Notes: generated by a model from the letters alone, not told the origin. Counted from the stretch's first letter, positions 36,166 to 45,753 are shown. The stretch: 64,000 bases of DNA from Paenibacillus sp. J45TS6 (GCF_018403285.1 NZ_BOSJ01000010.1:114307-178306), one strand, 5' to 3'. Made by a program: numbers and translations.

Positions 36166-37758
36166 GTGAATTCGAAGACAAAAAATACAGTGGTCATTAC
36201 ACTGCTGGAAACAAGCGATGTGCATGGTCACATTTACCCAACAGATTATCGGGGGGCAGGTAATAAGCCGCTTGGTCTCGCCAAGCTGTCTACAATCATT
36301 CGTAAGGAACGGGAAATAGATCCGCATCTCTTACTTATCGATAACGGTGACCTTTTGCAGGGAACTCCCTTCATGTATTACTATGCTAAATACGATAGAA
36401 CAGGGATGCATCCGGCAACGAAACTGTTAAATCACCTTACATACGATGCAGCTGTACTTGGCAATCATGAATTCAATTACGGTTTAGAGCTGCTGAATAG
36501 CCATATCAAAGACGCTAGGTGTCCTTATTTATCTGCCAATATCGTAACGGAGTCCAATGGTGATCCGGCATTCGGCCCGCCTTACCGAATATTTACGATG
36601 CAGGAAGGTATCCGTGTTGCCGTGCTCGGTATAATAACGCATTATGTTCCTAACTGGGAAGATTCGGCGAACATCCGTGGACTTGAATTCAAAGATGCGT
36701 TATCGTCCGCACAAGAGTGGATTACTCATATTCGTAAAACCCACCAGCTGGATGCTGTCTTCGTCTGCTACCATGGAGGATTTGAATGTGATCCAGTCAC
36801 CGGAAAGGCTACAGAGCCTCTTACAGGGGAAAATCAGGGCTATGAGATGTGTATGCACCTCGAAGGGGTGGATGTTTTGCTCACGGGACATCAGCATCGG
36901 CTACTTACCGGAGAATTAAATGGAGTGTTGTATGCGCAGCCTGGTTCAGCTGGACAAGCGATTGCTAAAGTGGAACTTCAATTTGAGCAGGATGTGCAAG
37001 GCAGATGGGGAATATGCGATAAGAAGGCACAACTGATACATGCAAGCGAGGCAGAAGCAGATCAGGAAGTGCTTGCACTTTTTGCAGAGGCGGAACGAAA
37101 TACCCAGGCATGGCTGGATCAGCCCATTGGCAAAGCAGAAGGCGATTTATCGATACCCGATCCATTTACAGCTAGACAAAAGGATCATGCCTTCACAGAA
37201 TTTATTAATCGGGTGCAGATGGAGGTCACGGGTGCAGCTATCTCCTGTGCGGCTATTTTTACCAATAAGGCAAAAGGGTTCTCAGAACACATCACCATGC
37301 GAGACGTCGTATCTAACTATATCTATCCAAATACTCTGAAGGTACTTCTACTGACTGGCCGTGATATTCGGGATGCCCTGGAGCAGAACGCCCTTTACTT
37401 TACGCTCGAGGTGAATACCGGGAGATTACAAGTATCTGAGGGATATCTGCAACCGAAACCGCAGCACTTTAATTATGACATGTGGGAAGGCATTGAATAC
37501 GAACTGGATATCTCAAGACCCGAAGGGAGCCGTGTTAGTAAGCTATTGTTTAACGGTGCTCCTATGAACCTGGATGCTTCCTTTGAAGTAGTGATGAACA
37601 GCTACCGAGCGGGTGGAGGAGGCAACTTCAGAATGTTGATGGACAAACCCGTGATCCGTGAAATACCTACAGACATGACCGAGATTTTAGCTGATTATAT
37701 CAGGAATCGAAAGGTAATCTATGCATCATGTGATCACAACTGGAAGGTCGTCTTCTGA
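36166..37758 (+). CDS. 5'-nucleotidase / 2',3'-cyclic phosphodiesterase family enzyme (cytosolic)
   Basis: The 530 residues have an N-terminal calcineurin-like metallophosphoesterase domain with LLETSDVHGHIYPTD, IDNGDLLQGTP, VLGNHEFNYGLE, VCYHGGFE and LLTGHQHRLL. A C-terminal 5'-nucleotidase domain follows (NTLKVLLLTGRDIRDALE, MNSYRAGGGGNF). It should hydrolyse nucleotide or related phosphoesters with a dinuclear metal centre. No signal peptide or wall anchor is present, unlike most secreted YfkN-type enzymes, so it acts in the cytosol. The start is GTG 36166 after AGGGGGGAAC. It faces the phn operon. Confidence 0.88.
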   Translation: MNSKTKNTVVITLLETSDVHGHIYPTDYRGAGNKPLGLAKLSTIIRKEREIDPHLLLIDNGDLLQGTPFMYYYAKYDRTGMHPATKLLNHLTYDAAVLGNHEFNYGLELLNSHIKDARCPYLSANIVTESNGDPAFGPPYRIFTMQEGIRVAVLGIITHYVPNWEDSANIRGLEFKDALSSAQEWITHIRKTHQLDAVFVCYHGGFECDPVTGKATEPLTGENQGYEMCMHLEGVDVLLTGHQHRLLTGELNGVLYAQPGSAGQAIAKVELQFEQDVQGRWGICDKKAQLIHASEAEADQEVLALFAEAERNTQAWLDQPIGKAEGDLSIPDPFTARQKDHAFTEFINRVQMEVTGAAISCAAIFTNKAKGFSEHITMRDVVSNYIYPNTLKVLLLTGRDIRDALEQNALYFTLEVNTGRLQVSEGYLQPKPQHFNYDMWEGIEYELDISRPEGSRVSKLLFNGAPMNLDASFEVVMNSYRAGGGGNFRMLMDKPVIREIPTDMTEILADYIRNRKVIYASCDHNWKVVF

Positions 37759-37787
37759 AAAAGACCGTTATTTATTATTGGTATATA

Positions 37788-37835
37788 CAAAAAAACCTCC
37801 AATACCATGGAACCAATGGATTTGGAGGTTTTTGC
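37788..37835. terminator. Bidirectional terminator between nucleotidase and phn operon
   Basis: AAAAACCTCCAAT and a T-ended GGATTTGGAGGTTTTT form the stem, with an inner CCATGG/CCAATGG pairing. Confidence 0.85.
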
Positions 37836-37874
37836 TGTCTATTTTGATGAAGAATAACCACTGCTGAACAATAC

Positions 37875-38681
37875 TTATCCATGGATGAGTTTGGAACGAA
37901 GGCGGTTTGATACCCATTCGATAAGGAGAATTAGAATCACTAAACCGATCAAGATCGAGCCGACTTGATTCCATCTATAGCTGTTCATGGCAAAGATCAG
38001 TGGTGCTCCAATTCCACCAGCTCCAACCAATCCGAGGATAGATGCTTCACGCATATTCATGTCAAACCGATAGATCGTAACCGATAGGAATAATGAGAAC
38101 AGCTGCGGTAAAATGCCGAAGCGGATTTTTTCAAAGGTTGTACAGCCTAGGGAGGTCATCGACTCTAGTACTTTCTTATCCAGCTCTTCAATGGTGTCGA
38201 CATAGAGTTTCGATAACATTCCGATCGAAGTGAGTCCTATGGTAAGCACACCTGTGAATGGTCCAGGTCCGGACACGCGGATGAACATTAAACCGTAGAC
38301 CAGCGCTGGAATGGTTCGAATCATAATGAGGAGTAGTCTTGTAATCCAAGCAATCGGTTTCGGTACAATATTGGAGGCCGCTAGAAAAGCGAGCGGAACA
38401 GAAAGCACTGCACCTACAAGGGTACCCAAAAAAGCGATGGCTGTCGTTTGAATAAGTAAATAGATGACACCTTGTTTCGATAAGCTAAATAGCAGCTCTA
38501 GATCTGGACTGCCCAATCCTTTTAGGATGTTCAGCGCGATCACGAATCCATTCTGATTCATGTCTTTAAAGCTTACTGTGTTTAAAGACCAGACGAACAG
38601 AATAAGCACAATAGCCGTAACGGTTAGCACATACCTGTGATTTCGAGGGGAAGCCAGCATTTGCCTTTCTATTGTTGTCAT
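37875..38681 (-). CDS. phnE: Phosphonate-type ABC transporter permease (second PhnE)
   Basis: The 268 residues carry five to six helices and the PhnE-type EAA loop (LDKKVLESMTSLGCTTFEKIRFGILPQ), then MREASILGLVGAGGIGAPLI, the family's C-terminal signature. It is last in a minus-strand phnDCEE operon. GGAGG precedes ATG 38681. The phn, pho and ptx transporters share this fold, so the substrate could be phosphonate, phosphite or phosphate. Confidence 0.9.
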   Translation of the reverse strand: MTTIERQMLASPRNHRYVLTVTAIVLILFVWSLNTVSFKDMNQNGFVIALNILKGLGSPDLELLFSLSKQGVIYLLIQTTAIAFLGTLVGAVLSVPLAFLAASNIVPKPIAWITRLLLIMIRTIPALVYGLMFIRVSGPGPFTGVLTIGLTSIGMLSKLYVDTIEELDKKVLESMTSLGCTTFEKIRFGILPQLFSLFLSVTIYRFDMNMREASILGLVGAGGIGAPLIFAMNSYRWNQVGSILIGLVILILLIEWVSNRLRSKLIHG

Positions 38682-38694
38682 CAAATTAGCCTCC

Positions 38695-39510
38695 TCAAGT
38701 TAACTTTTTTCTGAAATGCTCGCTGATCGTTTCAATTACAAATACGGTGACGATAAGCGATAAAATAATCATTCCCACCCTGGAATAATCTCGCCAGCCG
38801 ATGTTTTCATGGATCAGCAGACCAATTCCCCCAGCACCTACGTATCCGAGAATAGCCGCGTATCGCACGTTTCCTTCAAAACAAAATAAGGAAGTAGATA
38901 GATAACGAGAGAGCACCTGCGGATATATCGAATATCGAAAGGCCTCCACACGGTTCATCCCAATCGATTCCATCGCTTCAAAAGATCCCATATCGACGTT
39001 TTCGATCTGTTCATATACTAATTTACCGACATAGGAGAGGGTAAAGAGCATAATGGCCACCAGTCCTGCCATCGGGCCTAAACCGAACACATAGGTAGCG
39101 ATCAGCGCCGTTACTAGCGTAGGCAGCGTTCTGAGCAGGCTGAGCATGATTTTAAATACAGCTACGACGGATTTATTACGAATGACGTTAGAAGAAGCCA
39201 TCATGGCGAACGGAAGAGCCAGAGCAGCGCCAATAATAGATCCTAAAAATGACATTTGCAAGGTTGAGATCATCGCATCCCACAGGTGAGGAAAGTAACT
39301 CCATTTTGGAGGAACCATCTCGCCTATAATAATAAAAAACTGATTGATCCGGTCGAAGAGCATTTGAATATCGAAATCAGTCAGTTGGGTGGATGTCGCT
39401 GTTAAGACGGCAAGAATCAGGAATATGAAGGGGAGCCGTGATCTTTTCTCCATGATGACTTTTCCGTTTGCCAGAACCAGCTTTTTTGGAGGGAAGAGTT
39501 TATCATACAT
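38695..39510 (-). CDS. phnE: Phosphonate-type ABC transporter permease (first PhnE)
   Basis: The 271 residues resemble the other permease. The EAA loop is SFEAMESIGMNRVEAFRYSIYP and the signature VRYAAILGYVGAGGIGLLIHEN. It starts inside the end of phnC (8-bp overlap), so translation is probably coupled. It forms the channel as a heterodimer with the following permease. Confidence 0.9.
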   Translation of the reverse strand: MYDKLFPPKKLVLANGKVIMEKRSRLPFIFLILAVLTATSTQLTDFDIQMLFDRINQFFIIIGEMVPPKWSYFPHLWDAMISTLQMSFLGSIIGAALALPFAMMASSNVIRNKSVVAVFKIMLSLLRTLPTLVTALIATYVFGLGPMAGLVAIMLFTLSYVGKLVYEQIENVDMGSFEAMESIGMNRVEAFRYSIYPQVLSRYLSTSLFCFEGNVRYAAILGYVGAGGIGLLIHENIGWRDYSRVGMIILSLIVTVFVIETISEHFRKKLT

Positions 39511-40303
39511 GTCCTGAAACCACCTCTAACGTAGATGCAACTTCTTCGTTCTTCTCTTCAGCATCAGAGACATTTCCATAAATGTTGTTCAAAATTCGCT
39601 CTGATACCTCAGTGGGCGCACCATCAAATACAATTTTTCCTTCACGAACCCCAATAATGCGGTTTGCATACTCCAGAGCGATCTCTACATGATGGATGTT
39701 CATGATCACGGAGATATTCATGGTTTGATTGATTCTCTTGAAATCTTCCATCACAATTTTAGAAGTTACCGGGTCAAGAGAAGCGATTGGTTCGTCCGCA
39801 AGTATGATGTCTGGATTTTGGGCGAGTGTACGGGCAAGCGCAACCCGCTGTTGTTGTCCGCCGGATAGCTGATCTACACGGATATATGCTTTATCCAAAA
39901 TCCCAACTTTATCTAAAGCCTCTAATGCCAGAAGTTTTTGTTCTTTCGTAAAAATGCCGGTCAGCTTACGCCATATGGATAGATCCGGTACGAAAGAGAC
40001 GAGCACGTTTTTTATTACACTTATTCGATTGACGAGATTGAAAGATTGAAAAATCATCCCAATTCTTCTTCGGAAACGGCGAATTTGTTTGCCGCGTAAC
40101 TTCGATACATCCACATGGTCTACTAATAACTGTCCTTCTGTAATGTCGTGCATCCGATTAATACATCTGATCAGTGTCGACTTGCCGGCGCCGGATAAAC
40201 CAATGACGGCTACAAACTCACCTTGTTCAATCTTTAGATTTATGTTGCTCAGAGCGGTTGTACCGTTCGGGTACGTCTTTTGTACATTCATAAATTCGAT
40301 CAT
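39503..40303 (-). CDS. phnC: Phosphonate-type ABC transporter ATP-binding protein
   Basis: The 266-residue ATPase has Walker A GLSGAGKSTLIRC, Q-loop MIFQSFNLVNRISV, signature LSGGQQQRVALARTLA, Walker B DIILADEPIASLDP and H-loop NIHHVEIAL. FQSFNLVNRISVIKNVL is typical of PhnC. It powers the two permeases next to it. A GGAG lies 7-8 bp before ATG 40303. Confidence 0.93.
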   Translation of the reverse strand: MIEFMNVQKTYPNGTTALSNINLKIEQGEFVAVIGLSGAGKSTLIRCINRMHDITEGQLLVDHVDVSKLRGKQIRRFRRRIGMIFQSFNLVNRISVIKNVLVSFVPDLSIWRKLTGIFTKEQKLLALEALDKVGILDKAYIRVDQLSGGQQQRVALARTLAQNPDIILADEPIASLDPVTSKIVMEDFKRINQTMNISVIMNIHHVEIALEYANRIIGVREGKIVFDGAPTEVSERILNNIYGNVSDAEEKNEEVASTLEVVSGHV

Positions 40304-40412
40304 GGAAAAACTCCAATCTTATAGTCTTAAGCTGCCAAGCAGAAAAGGAGAACATCTTAAAAATCACGATGCTCTCGCTTTTTTAGCTGATGCTTACCTG
40401 ATTTATGCTCTA

Positions 40413-41522
40413 TTAGTTTTTCATTTCTCTAATAATATCTTGAGCTTTTCTTTCAGCATCATAGTCTGAAGATTGTGCTGCTTGATAACCTTCATGGCTA
40501 TAGACTGCAATTACTTTTTTGCCTTCTTCCGTTTGTGCGATGGAGATGAGCGCATTTTGAAGAGCTTTTTTAAGATCATCCGTCATAACAGAACTGTTCT
40601 TACTAACGCTGATCGTATCATTGTAAATTCCATCCGTTACGGCGATTACATTGGTTTCATCCCAAATCGAGCTAGGGCGACTAAATTCATTCGTCCATTG
40701 TTCGCTGTAGTCACGTCTTGCATCTGCGAAGGCTACAATAACATCGACTTGTTTAGCTGCTAGACGGGCAAAGGAGCTGCCGTATGAGTCAGATGTAACC
40801 ACGTGTGCTAGATCAGTAATGCTTTTATTAAAGTTTTCTTGCAGCCATAGGGTAGGGTAGATATATCCAGCAGAGGAGGAGGTAGACATCACCGCCCAAT
40901 TCGCATCGTTTACATCTTCCCATGTCAGATTTCCGCCATTGTTGACTTTTTCAGCTAATGCCTGTCCTTTAGCCGAAGGGCCTGCGATGAATAGGGAGCG
41001 ATAATACGTTGCCTGGTCAGTTGTCGGTTCGGTTGGCTTGTTATCGTTCCAGTCTTTAGCTAATTCAGAGTCATTAGACAATCCGGCTCGTGTTGCCGTT
41101 AAAATAACGTCAGCTCCATCATCATATAAAGCATAAGTTCCACCGGGTACAAATCCGATATCTGTCGTGCCTGCAGTCAATGCTTCACCTACGGCTTCAT
41201 ATGTAGTGCCTACATCAATGCTGATTTCTCCAACATTGAAACCTTCCGTTGCCAATTGGTTTTTTAGTAAGTCTTTTAGTGGATCCGTTGCTGTAATAAT
41301 ATCCTCTGGATCTTTGGATGGAACAAAACTGATTCTCAGCTTCTCAATATCCTTTGATTCAGTACCTGTATCACCCGATGTTTCGTTGTTATCAGCACCT
41401 GAAGATGAAGAGGCCGGGGAAGATGTGTTTTGCGGCGAACTACTGCTGCTACTGGTTCCACAACCTGCGATCAGCGCCATGACTAAAGTGAATAACGTGA
41501 AAAGCATGATTCTTTTTTTCAA
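40413..41522 (-). CDS. phnD: Phosphonate-type substrate-binding lipoprotein
   Basis: The 369-residue protein has a lipoprotein signal ending LVMALIAGC and a Ser-rich linker. The mature PhnD-type domain shows LRISFVPSKDPEDI, a typical first strand, then DIGFVPGGTYALYDDG and STSSSAGYIYPTLWLQEN. I place the start at TTG 41522 because GGGGG lies 7 bp upstream; the ATG at 41555 has no ribosome binding site. It is first in the operon and delivers phosphonate or a related oxyanion. Confidence 0.9.
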   Translation of the reverse strand: MKKRIMLFTLFTLVMALIAGCGTSSSSSSPQNTSSPASSSSGADNNETSGDTGTESKDIEKLRISFVPSKDPEDIITATDPLKDLLKNQLATEGFNVGEISIDVGTTYEAVGEALTAGTTDIGFVPGGTYALYDDGADVILTATRAGLSNDSELAKDWNDNKPTEPTTDQATYYRSLFIAGPSAKGQALAEKVNNGGNLTWEDVNDANWAVMSTSSSAGYIYPTLWLQENFNKSITDLAHVVTSDSYGSSFARLAAKQVDVIVAFADARRDYSEQWTNEFSRPSSIWDETNVIAVTDGIYNDTISVSKNSSVMTDDLKKALQNALISIAQTEEGKKVIAVYSHEGYQAAQSSDYDAERKAQDIIREMKN

Positions 41523-41699
41523 TTCATTACCCCCGATTATATTTGTAATTTTCAAAAGCGGACGGAAGACGCTCGCTATTTGAAAGACAAACTCATTGTA
41601 TAATCTCTTTGTTCGTAATTTATAAAGGAGATATCAAACCAATGATAAAATTTGCGGCAATATCCTTTGTTTTGTCAAATAGGATGGGATTATGATGTT

Positions 41700-41716
41700 T
41701 TTTAACATGTAGTTAA
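41700..41716 (-). promoter_or_regulatory. Possible PhoP half-sites upstream of phnD
   Basis: On the minus strand TTAACT-N5-TTAAAA resembles two TT(A/T)A(C/T)A Pho-box repeats at the correct 11-bp period. Only two repeats are visible and the area is very AT-rich, so this is weak. Confidence 0.25.
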
Positions 41717-42331
41717 TAATCCAAGTAATTGAAGTGAGAATTGGTCGGATCATGTTGCAGCTTTTTTGATTTTTGAGGAGGGTAATGTGGTAGGTCATAA
41801 AAGGAGATGCAGAAGATGCAGTGAATATAAATTTGTAAATAATGGTAAAATAATTAATGAGGTGAGCTGATCAGAAAATATATAGTAGAATTTAATAGTA
41901 TTAGAGTAAAGTAGCTGGTTTAATTGAGTTAGTGGATTTTAAAAAGATCAAAGGATGCTAATTAGGTCGAATCGAGTATTAGTTAATAAAAGTGATGAAA
42001 ATCAGAGGTTGATAAAGAAAAATCAAAGTAATGGAAATAATGATTGAAGAGTAACTTTGTCGTCGTAGTTAGAATATCAATGATCACATTTAGATGATGT
42101 ATTGATTTTTAATAAATAATAATATTAGGATTATAAGTATCAAAAATAATCGAACTTAATGGATCTATAAGTTAAGTATCAAAAATAATCGAACTTAATG
42201 ATGAATAATCATCTATAAGCGTTTTTCCTTATACATTTTCACAAAACCCGTATTTTGTACATATGTATGTAAATCGATTTATAAACTTAGTTTTCCCTTT
42301 CTTATTTTTATTTTTAGTATTATTTATTCTT
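41717..42331. other. AT-rich gene-free stretch
   Basis: About 600 bp of strongly AT-rich sequence with many stops in all frames. The only structure I see is a 27-bp direct repeat near its right end (42135-42161 and 42174-42200). It marks the left border of the accessory region. Confidence 0.6.
42135..42200. repeat. Two-copy 27-bp direct repeat
   Basis: Two identical 27-bp units, beginning AAGTATCAAAAATAATCG and ending AACTTAATG, lie at 42135-42161 and 42174-42200 (period 39 bp). Each is followed within 21 bp by the word ATCTATAAG. Confidence 0.85.
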
Positions 42332-43272
42332 TTAGTTTAAATCTTTTATAAACTTCTTGATTTCTTCGATGATCTGTTCACTTTTAACATGGTGTATATA
42401 ATGCTTCGTATTTGGAAAAACAACGTGTGTAGCTCTTGAAGATAATAACAATAGTTCACTTTGCGTTTGTTCCCAGTTCTTATATCCATTGTTGGTCGCA
42501 GAGATAACTAACATTGGTAAATCACCCAAGTTCCCTTTCTCCTTCAGCAAGCGACCATTTTCAGACATTGATTGCATTTCCAGCTTCATATCAAGATTGT
42601 TCAAATTGTTTAAAGCCATTGCAACTTTAATCTCTTTTAAATCCTCAGGGAGACCATCTATATCGACGAACAACCCGTCTGTAATCCCCAACTTGCTGAG
42701 TCCTCTTAAAATACCAGAGTTCTTTGCAAGACTCATAGCACCCCATCCCAGCTTCATCAAAACTGTTTGTTCGAAACCCATGGCATACTCGGGACTTATC
42801 CCATCAATGAGGACGACACCTGCTACTTCATTGGGGTAAAGCATAGCGTAGTTGATTAGTTCTAATGAGCCCATTGAATGGGCAAGTAAAATATAAGGTC
42901 CGCTCTCTCCAGATTTGCTTAATAATACATGCAATTCTTTTGCCATACTGTCGACATTTTGCTGTTTATGTAAGGGCTCACTCCATCCGTAACCTGGACG
43001 TTCATACAAAATGACTCTTTGCTTTTTATCAATTCGACTATAAAGTGGATAAAAGTCTGCATATGGTGAGGTCGTCCCACTTCCCGCTGCTAAAACTATT
43101 GTATAAGGACGATCAGGACTTCCTTGAGAGTATATATGCATAGCATGTCCATTTTCCCTGGTGGAATTAGTAGTTTCATATCATTCTCAACCCCATACTT
43201 CTGATATATACACCCAATTACAAAAAAAAATATAATGACAAAAAACAATAAATATGTCCTTTTCTTATTCAT
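42332..43272 (-). pseudogene. Membrane-anchored alpha/beta hydrolase with N-terminal frameshift
   Basis: The catalytic part (42332 to about 43150) is an alpha/beta hydrolase: VLAAGSGTTSPYADFYPLY oxyanion region, YERPGYGWSEP, nucleophile elbow LAHSMGSLE, and late His in FPNTKHYIHHV. Upstream, GAGGATTG then ATG 43272 opens a signal-anchor reading MNKKRTYLLFFVIIFF..IYQKYG..LIPPGKM in another frame. The two frames meet at about 43150, where PPGKM should run into GHAMHIYSQG. A small non-triplet deletion or -1 shift separates them. An internal ATG at 43141 could give a soluble 269-residue hydrolase but has no ribosome binding site. Confidence 0.75.
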
Positions 43273-43517
43273 ATTGATTCAATCCTCGCAGATTATTTTC
43301 ATGTTAGATTTTCGGAATATCAAGAAAAAAACCTATAACCAAAATATATTACCCGGTGTTGAGTAATCAAGAGCAAAAGAAGAAAACTTAGTATATATCA
43401 CTTCTTTTGTAGATGGCTATAAGGACTAAAAAGCAGCCAGTCTTTTGAGCAGCTACTTTTTACTTCTTGTAATTAAATTCATTTATATGTTTTTTTAATT
43501 GCATAGGAACTAATCAT

Positions 43518-43958
43518 TCATTTCGTCACGTCCAATTGTATGGTTTCCTGCAAAACTCTTTCCCTGTTCTCAGTAAATCGATAAACCCCAATCTCGGCAA
43601 TGGAGTCATCCAGCCATGTAATATCAAATCTATCCAGAGAATCTAAATCAAAATCATCAAACTCTTTGAAGTTTTTCAATGGCGAAGCATATTTCCCGTA
43701 ATATATACGCAAAGAAGAATAAGCATATCGAACATTCCTATCCTTCACATCCACAACTTTCGAACTCGTCTCCTGCAGGTCAATTGTATGAATGTTATTA
43801 GGCGAGTGACTCACTGTAATTGATGTTACAATATAAGGAGCATAATCAGTAACTTCCTCCTCCCATTTTGCTGTTGAGGAGCAACCACTAAGCACAACTA
43901 ACACTCCCGTGATAAGCATACTTAATTTCAGTAATCGATTTAGTTTCTTGTATTCCAT
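43518..43958 (-). CDS. Small lipoprotein of unknown function
   Basis: The 146 residues start with a lipoprotein signal (LLKLSMLITGVLVVLSGC) and continue as a hydrophilic domain with alternating strand-like segments (YIVTSITVSHSPNN, VRYAYSSLRIYYGKY). I do not recognise a family. GGGGAG precedes ATG 43958. It stands alone with a hairpin downstream (about 43431-43466 on the minus strand). Confidence 0.65.
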   Translation of the reverse strand: MEYKKLNRLLKLSMLITGVLVVLSGCSSTAKWEEEVTDYAPYIVTSITVSHSPNNIHTIDLQETSSKVVDVKDRNVRYAYSSLRIYYGKYASPLKNFKEFDDFDLDSLDRFDITWLDDSIAEIGVYRFTENRERVLQETIQLDVTK

Positions 43959-44084
43959 ACTAAATTTCTCCCCTATATTTTGACTACAACATTGTCTTGT
44001 TGATTATAGGTTCTTTTTTAACTACCTTTGTTGGGTAACGCTGACTGATGTCTCATCTCAGCCTTTTAGTTTACTTCATCAATC

Positions 44085-44107
44085 AAATAGCCCGTTAGCT
44101 GAATAAA
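44085..44107 (-). repeat. CTAACGG-core spacer motif, site 1
   Basis: Minus strand reads TTTATTCAGCTAACGGGCTA. It lies just after the stop of the DUF5694-like gene. Similar sites follow at 44951, 46861, 46958, 47027, 48021, 49283, 49944 and 52092. Confidence 0.55.
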
Positions 44108-44141
44108 CATAGGTTCCGATTGTTGTAAGGTCGAATTTATC

Positions 44142-44854
44142 TTAGTTCAGATACCTATCAATGTGTTCCAATTCAAATAATCCACTCTCACGGATGAATT
44201 GCTTAAGTAAATAATTATGACTGCTTCCATAAATGACAAGAATCCGATCATCTTCTGTAGCCAATCTAGCAATGTTGGAATAAATAATTAAGTTTCTCAT
44301 ATACCACCAACGCAACCAGAAGCTTCCGATGTAATCTGGGTATTCACCGAAACGTGCTCTGTACCGAATATAGTATTGATGATCGAAAGCATTTAACTCA
44401 TCATCGTTATTATTACGGATCATTTCTAGCACTGTTCCGGGTTTGAACATCTTATGTAGTCGTTCCACCCACTCGTTCGATTCGTTGTATAGCTCAGGCT
44501 GTTTTTTTTCTGCTTCTTCAAAGCCACGTTCCAATAAGTCTTTATCCGCTTGATCCAGATGCATGTAATCAGTCGCATAAATTTGCTCGTGTCCTAGATC
44601 ACGAGCAATACGATATCCTAATTGCTGAATCTCTCTGCCAATAGTTCTGAATCCCCTGAAAGAAATTTCTGGTATTCTTTATTAAGCTCATCATTTCGCT
44701 CTAGAACTTCCTCCACACACACCTTCGTAGGACGAAACTCCGCTATCCGCTGCGACAACTCTTGAATTTCTTTCTGACGATAGGGTTCAAGGATGTCATC
44801 TACATATCGAAAATGGAAAACACCCATCACTAACACAACTGGCTTGCTCCTCAT
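44142..44854 (-). pseudogene. DUF5694-like protein split by a frameshift
   Basis: The N-terminal part (44854 to about 44635) reads MRSKPVVLVMGVFHFRYVDD and RPTKVCVEEVLERNDELNKE. The C-terminal part runs from about 44640 to 44142 in another frame (REIQQLGYRIARDLGHEQIY, then HLDQADKDLLERGFEEA and IGSFWLRWWYMRNL, ending DRILVIYGSSHNYLLKQF). Joined, they make a protein typical of DUF5694/TraB-like hypothetical proteins. The break is near 44630-44640. AGGAGAG precedes ATG 44854. Confidence 0.7.
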
Positions 44855-44950
44855 ATTTACCAACTCTCCTGTTTTCAAATAACTAATTCATAGCTATTCG
44901 CCTCCAACAAGTAAATCCCTTCCAGCGACGTGTGATTTGCTACACTATTC

Positions 44951-44970
44951 TGCCGGTTAGCTTAATGAAA
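44951..44970 (-). repeat. CTAACGG-core spacer motif, site 2 (CTAACCGG variant)
   Basis: Minus strand TTCATTAAGCTAACCGGCA. It lies upstream of the DUF5694-like gene and is preceded by the GGACAAGAAC repeats at 45019-45057. Confidence 0.6.
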
Positions 44971-44998
44971 AAGCTGTAAAATTTAATTAGATATCTAT

Positions 44999-45562
44999 CT
45001 AATCGGTAATCGGACCATGTTCTTGTCCATTTCGGTAATCGGTACAAGTTCTTGTCCCCCGACATTCCTCTTTTAAAATTGATTTTCTCCAAAAAACATA
45101 AGCATAGGCATAAGGACACAGTTCAGGAAATTCAATAGCTTCATCCGATTTTCGTAGCCCCACTAATTGAGTGATACATCGTTTATGTTGTTGGAGTGGC
45201 TCCTGAAATAATCGCTTTACAACTTATTGAACAGCATCAGAAGTAACTTGCAGTAATTCTCTTTGGAAATGATTAGAGAAATAATCCTGCCTATTATCAG
45301 ATTTGTTTGAGTGAAATACTTTTATTTCTTCTGGGTCATCTTTAACTAAACTCTTTAGATTGCAATGTTCTGCATGAACGATCCATTTGGACTACATATT
45401 TGTTGTCTTTATGTTAGCCTGGTTCGCTGAAGCGCAACGAAGAACAGCAGAATTCAATTGATCAGGCGCTCTAATTCCCGTTCCAGAAGCGGTTATAATA
45501 AAGCAATGCGGTTTTGCTACTATCTTGCTAGAGGTCCCAAAATAAGAGCCTGAGCTTCTCAT
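44999..45562 (-). pseudogene. Unrecognised 187-codon frame with two in-frame stops
   Basis: From ATG 45562 one minus-strand frame reads through 187 codons with only a TAG (45392-45394, codon 57) and a TAA (45224-45226, codon 113). The sequence looks protein-like: SSKIVAKPHCFIITASGTGI, then WIVHAEHCNLKSLVKDDPEE, HFQRELLQVTSDAV, QLVGLRKSDEAIEFPELCPY. I do not recognise it. The last 20 codons run into the GGACAAGAAC repeats, so the true end may be earlier. No clear ribosome binding site. Probably a decayed gene. Confidence 0.4.
45005..45057. repeat. Tandem GGACAAGAAC / CGATTACCG repeats
   Basis: On the minus strand GGACAAGAAC occurs at 45057-45048 and 45028-45019, each followed by a CGATTACCG word. 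Related copies are at 46925-46934, 49362-49370 and 49392-49400, and a variant at 52209-52218. Confidence 0.65.
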
Positions 45563-45753
45563 AATTTATATCATTCACTTTATCTAACTCCAAATAATTT
45601 CTAATAGCTAGAAGTAAGTGCTACTTGTGCATGATGATGGCCAATCTTTTGCTCTAGATACGCCGGTTCCCCCCACTCGCTCATCGTAGCCCAAGAATCC
45701 ATCCGTGTTCTCGATAGAATTGCTCGGCGGATATATCCGTTTTTATCGACACC
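45563..45753 (-). other. Gene remnants between acetyltransferase and decayed ORF
   Basis: An ATG overlapping the stop of the acetyltransferase gene opens MIKVSIKTDISAEQFYREHG but stops after 26 codons. An overlapping frame reads MSEWGEPAYLEQKIGHHHAQ and stops near 45610. Both look like pieces of one or two lost genes. I cannot name them. Confidence 0.3.
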
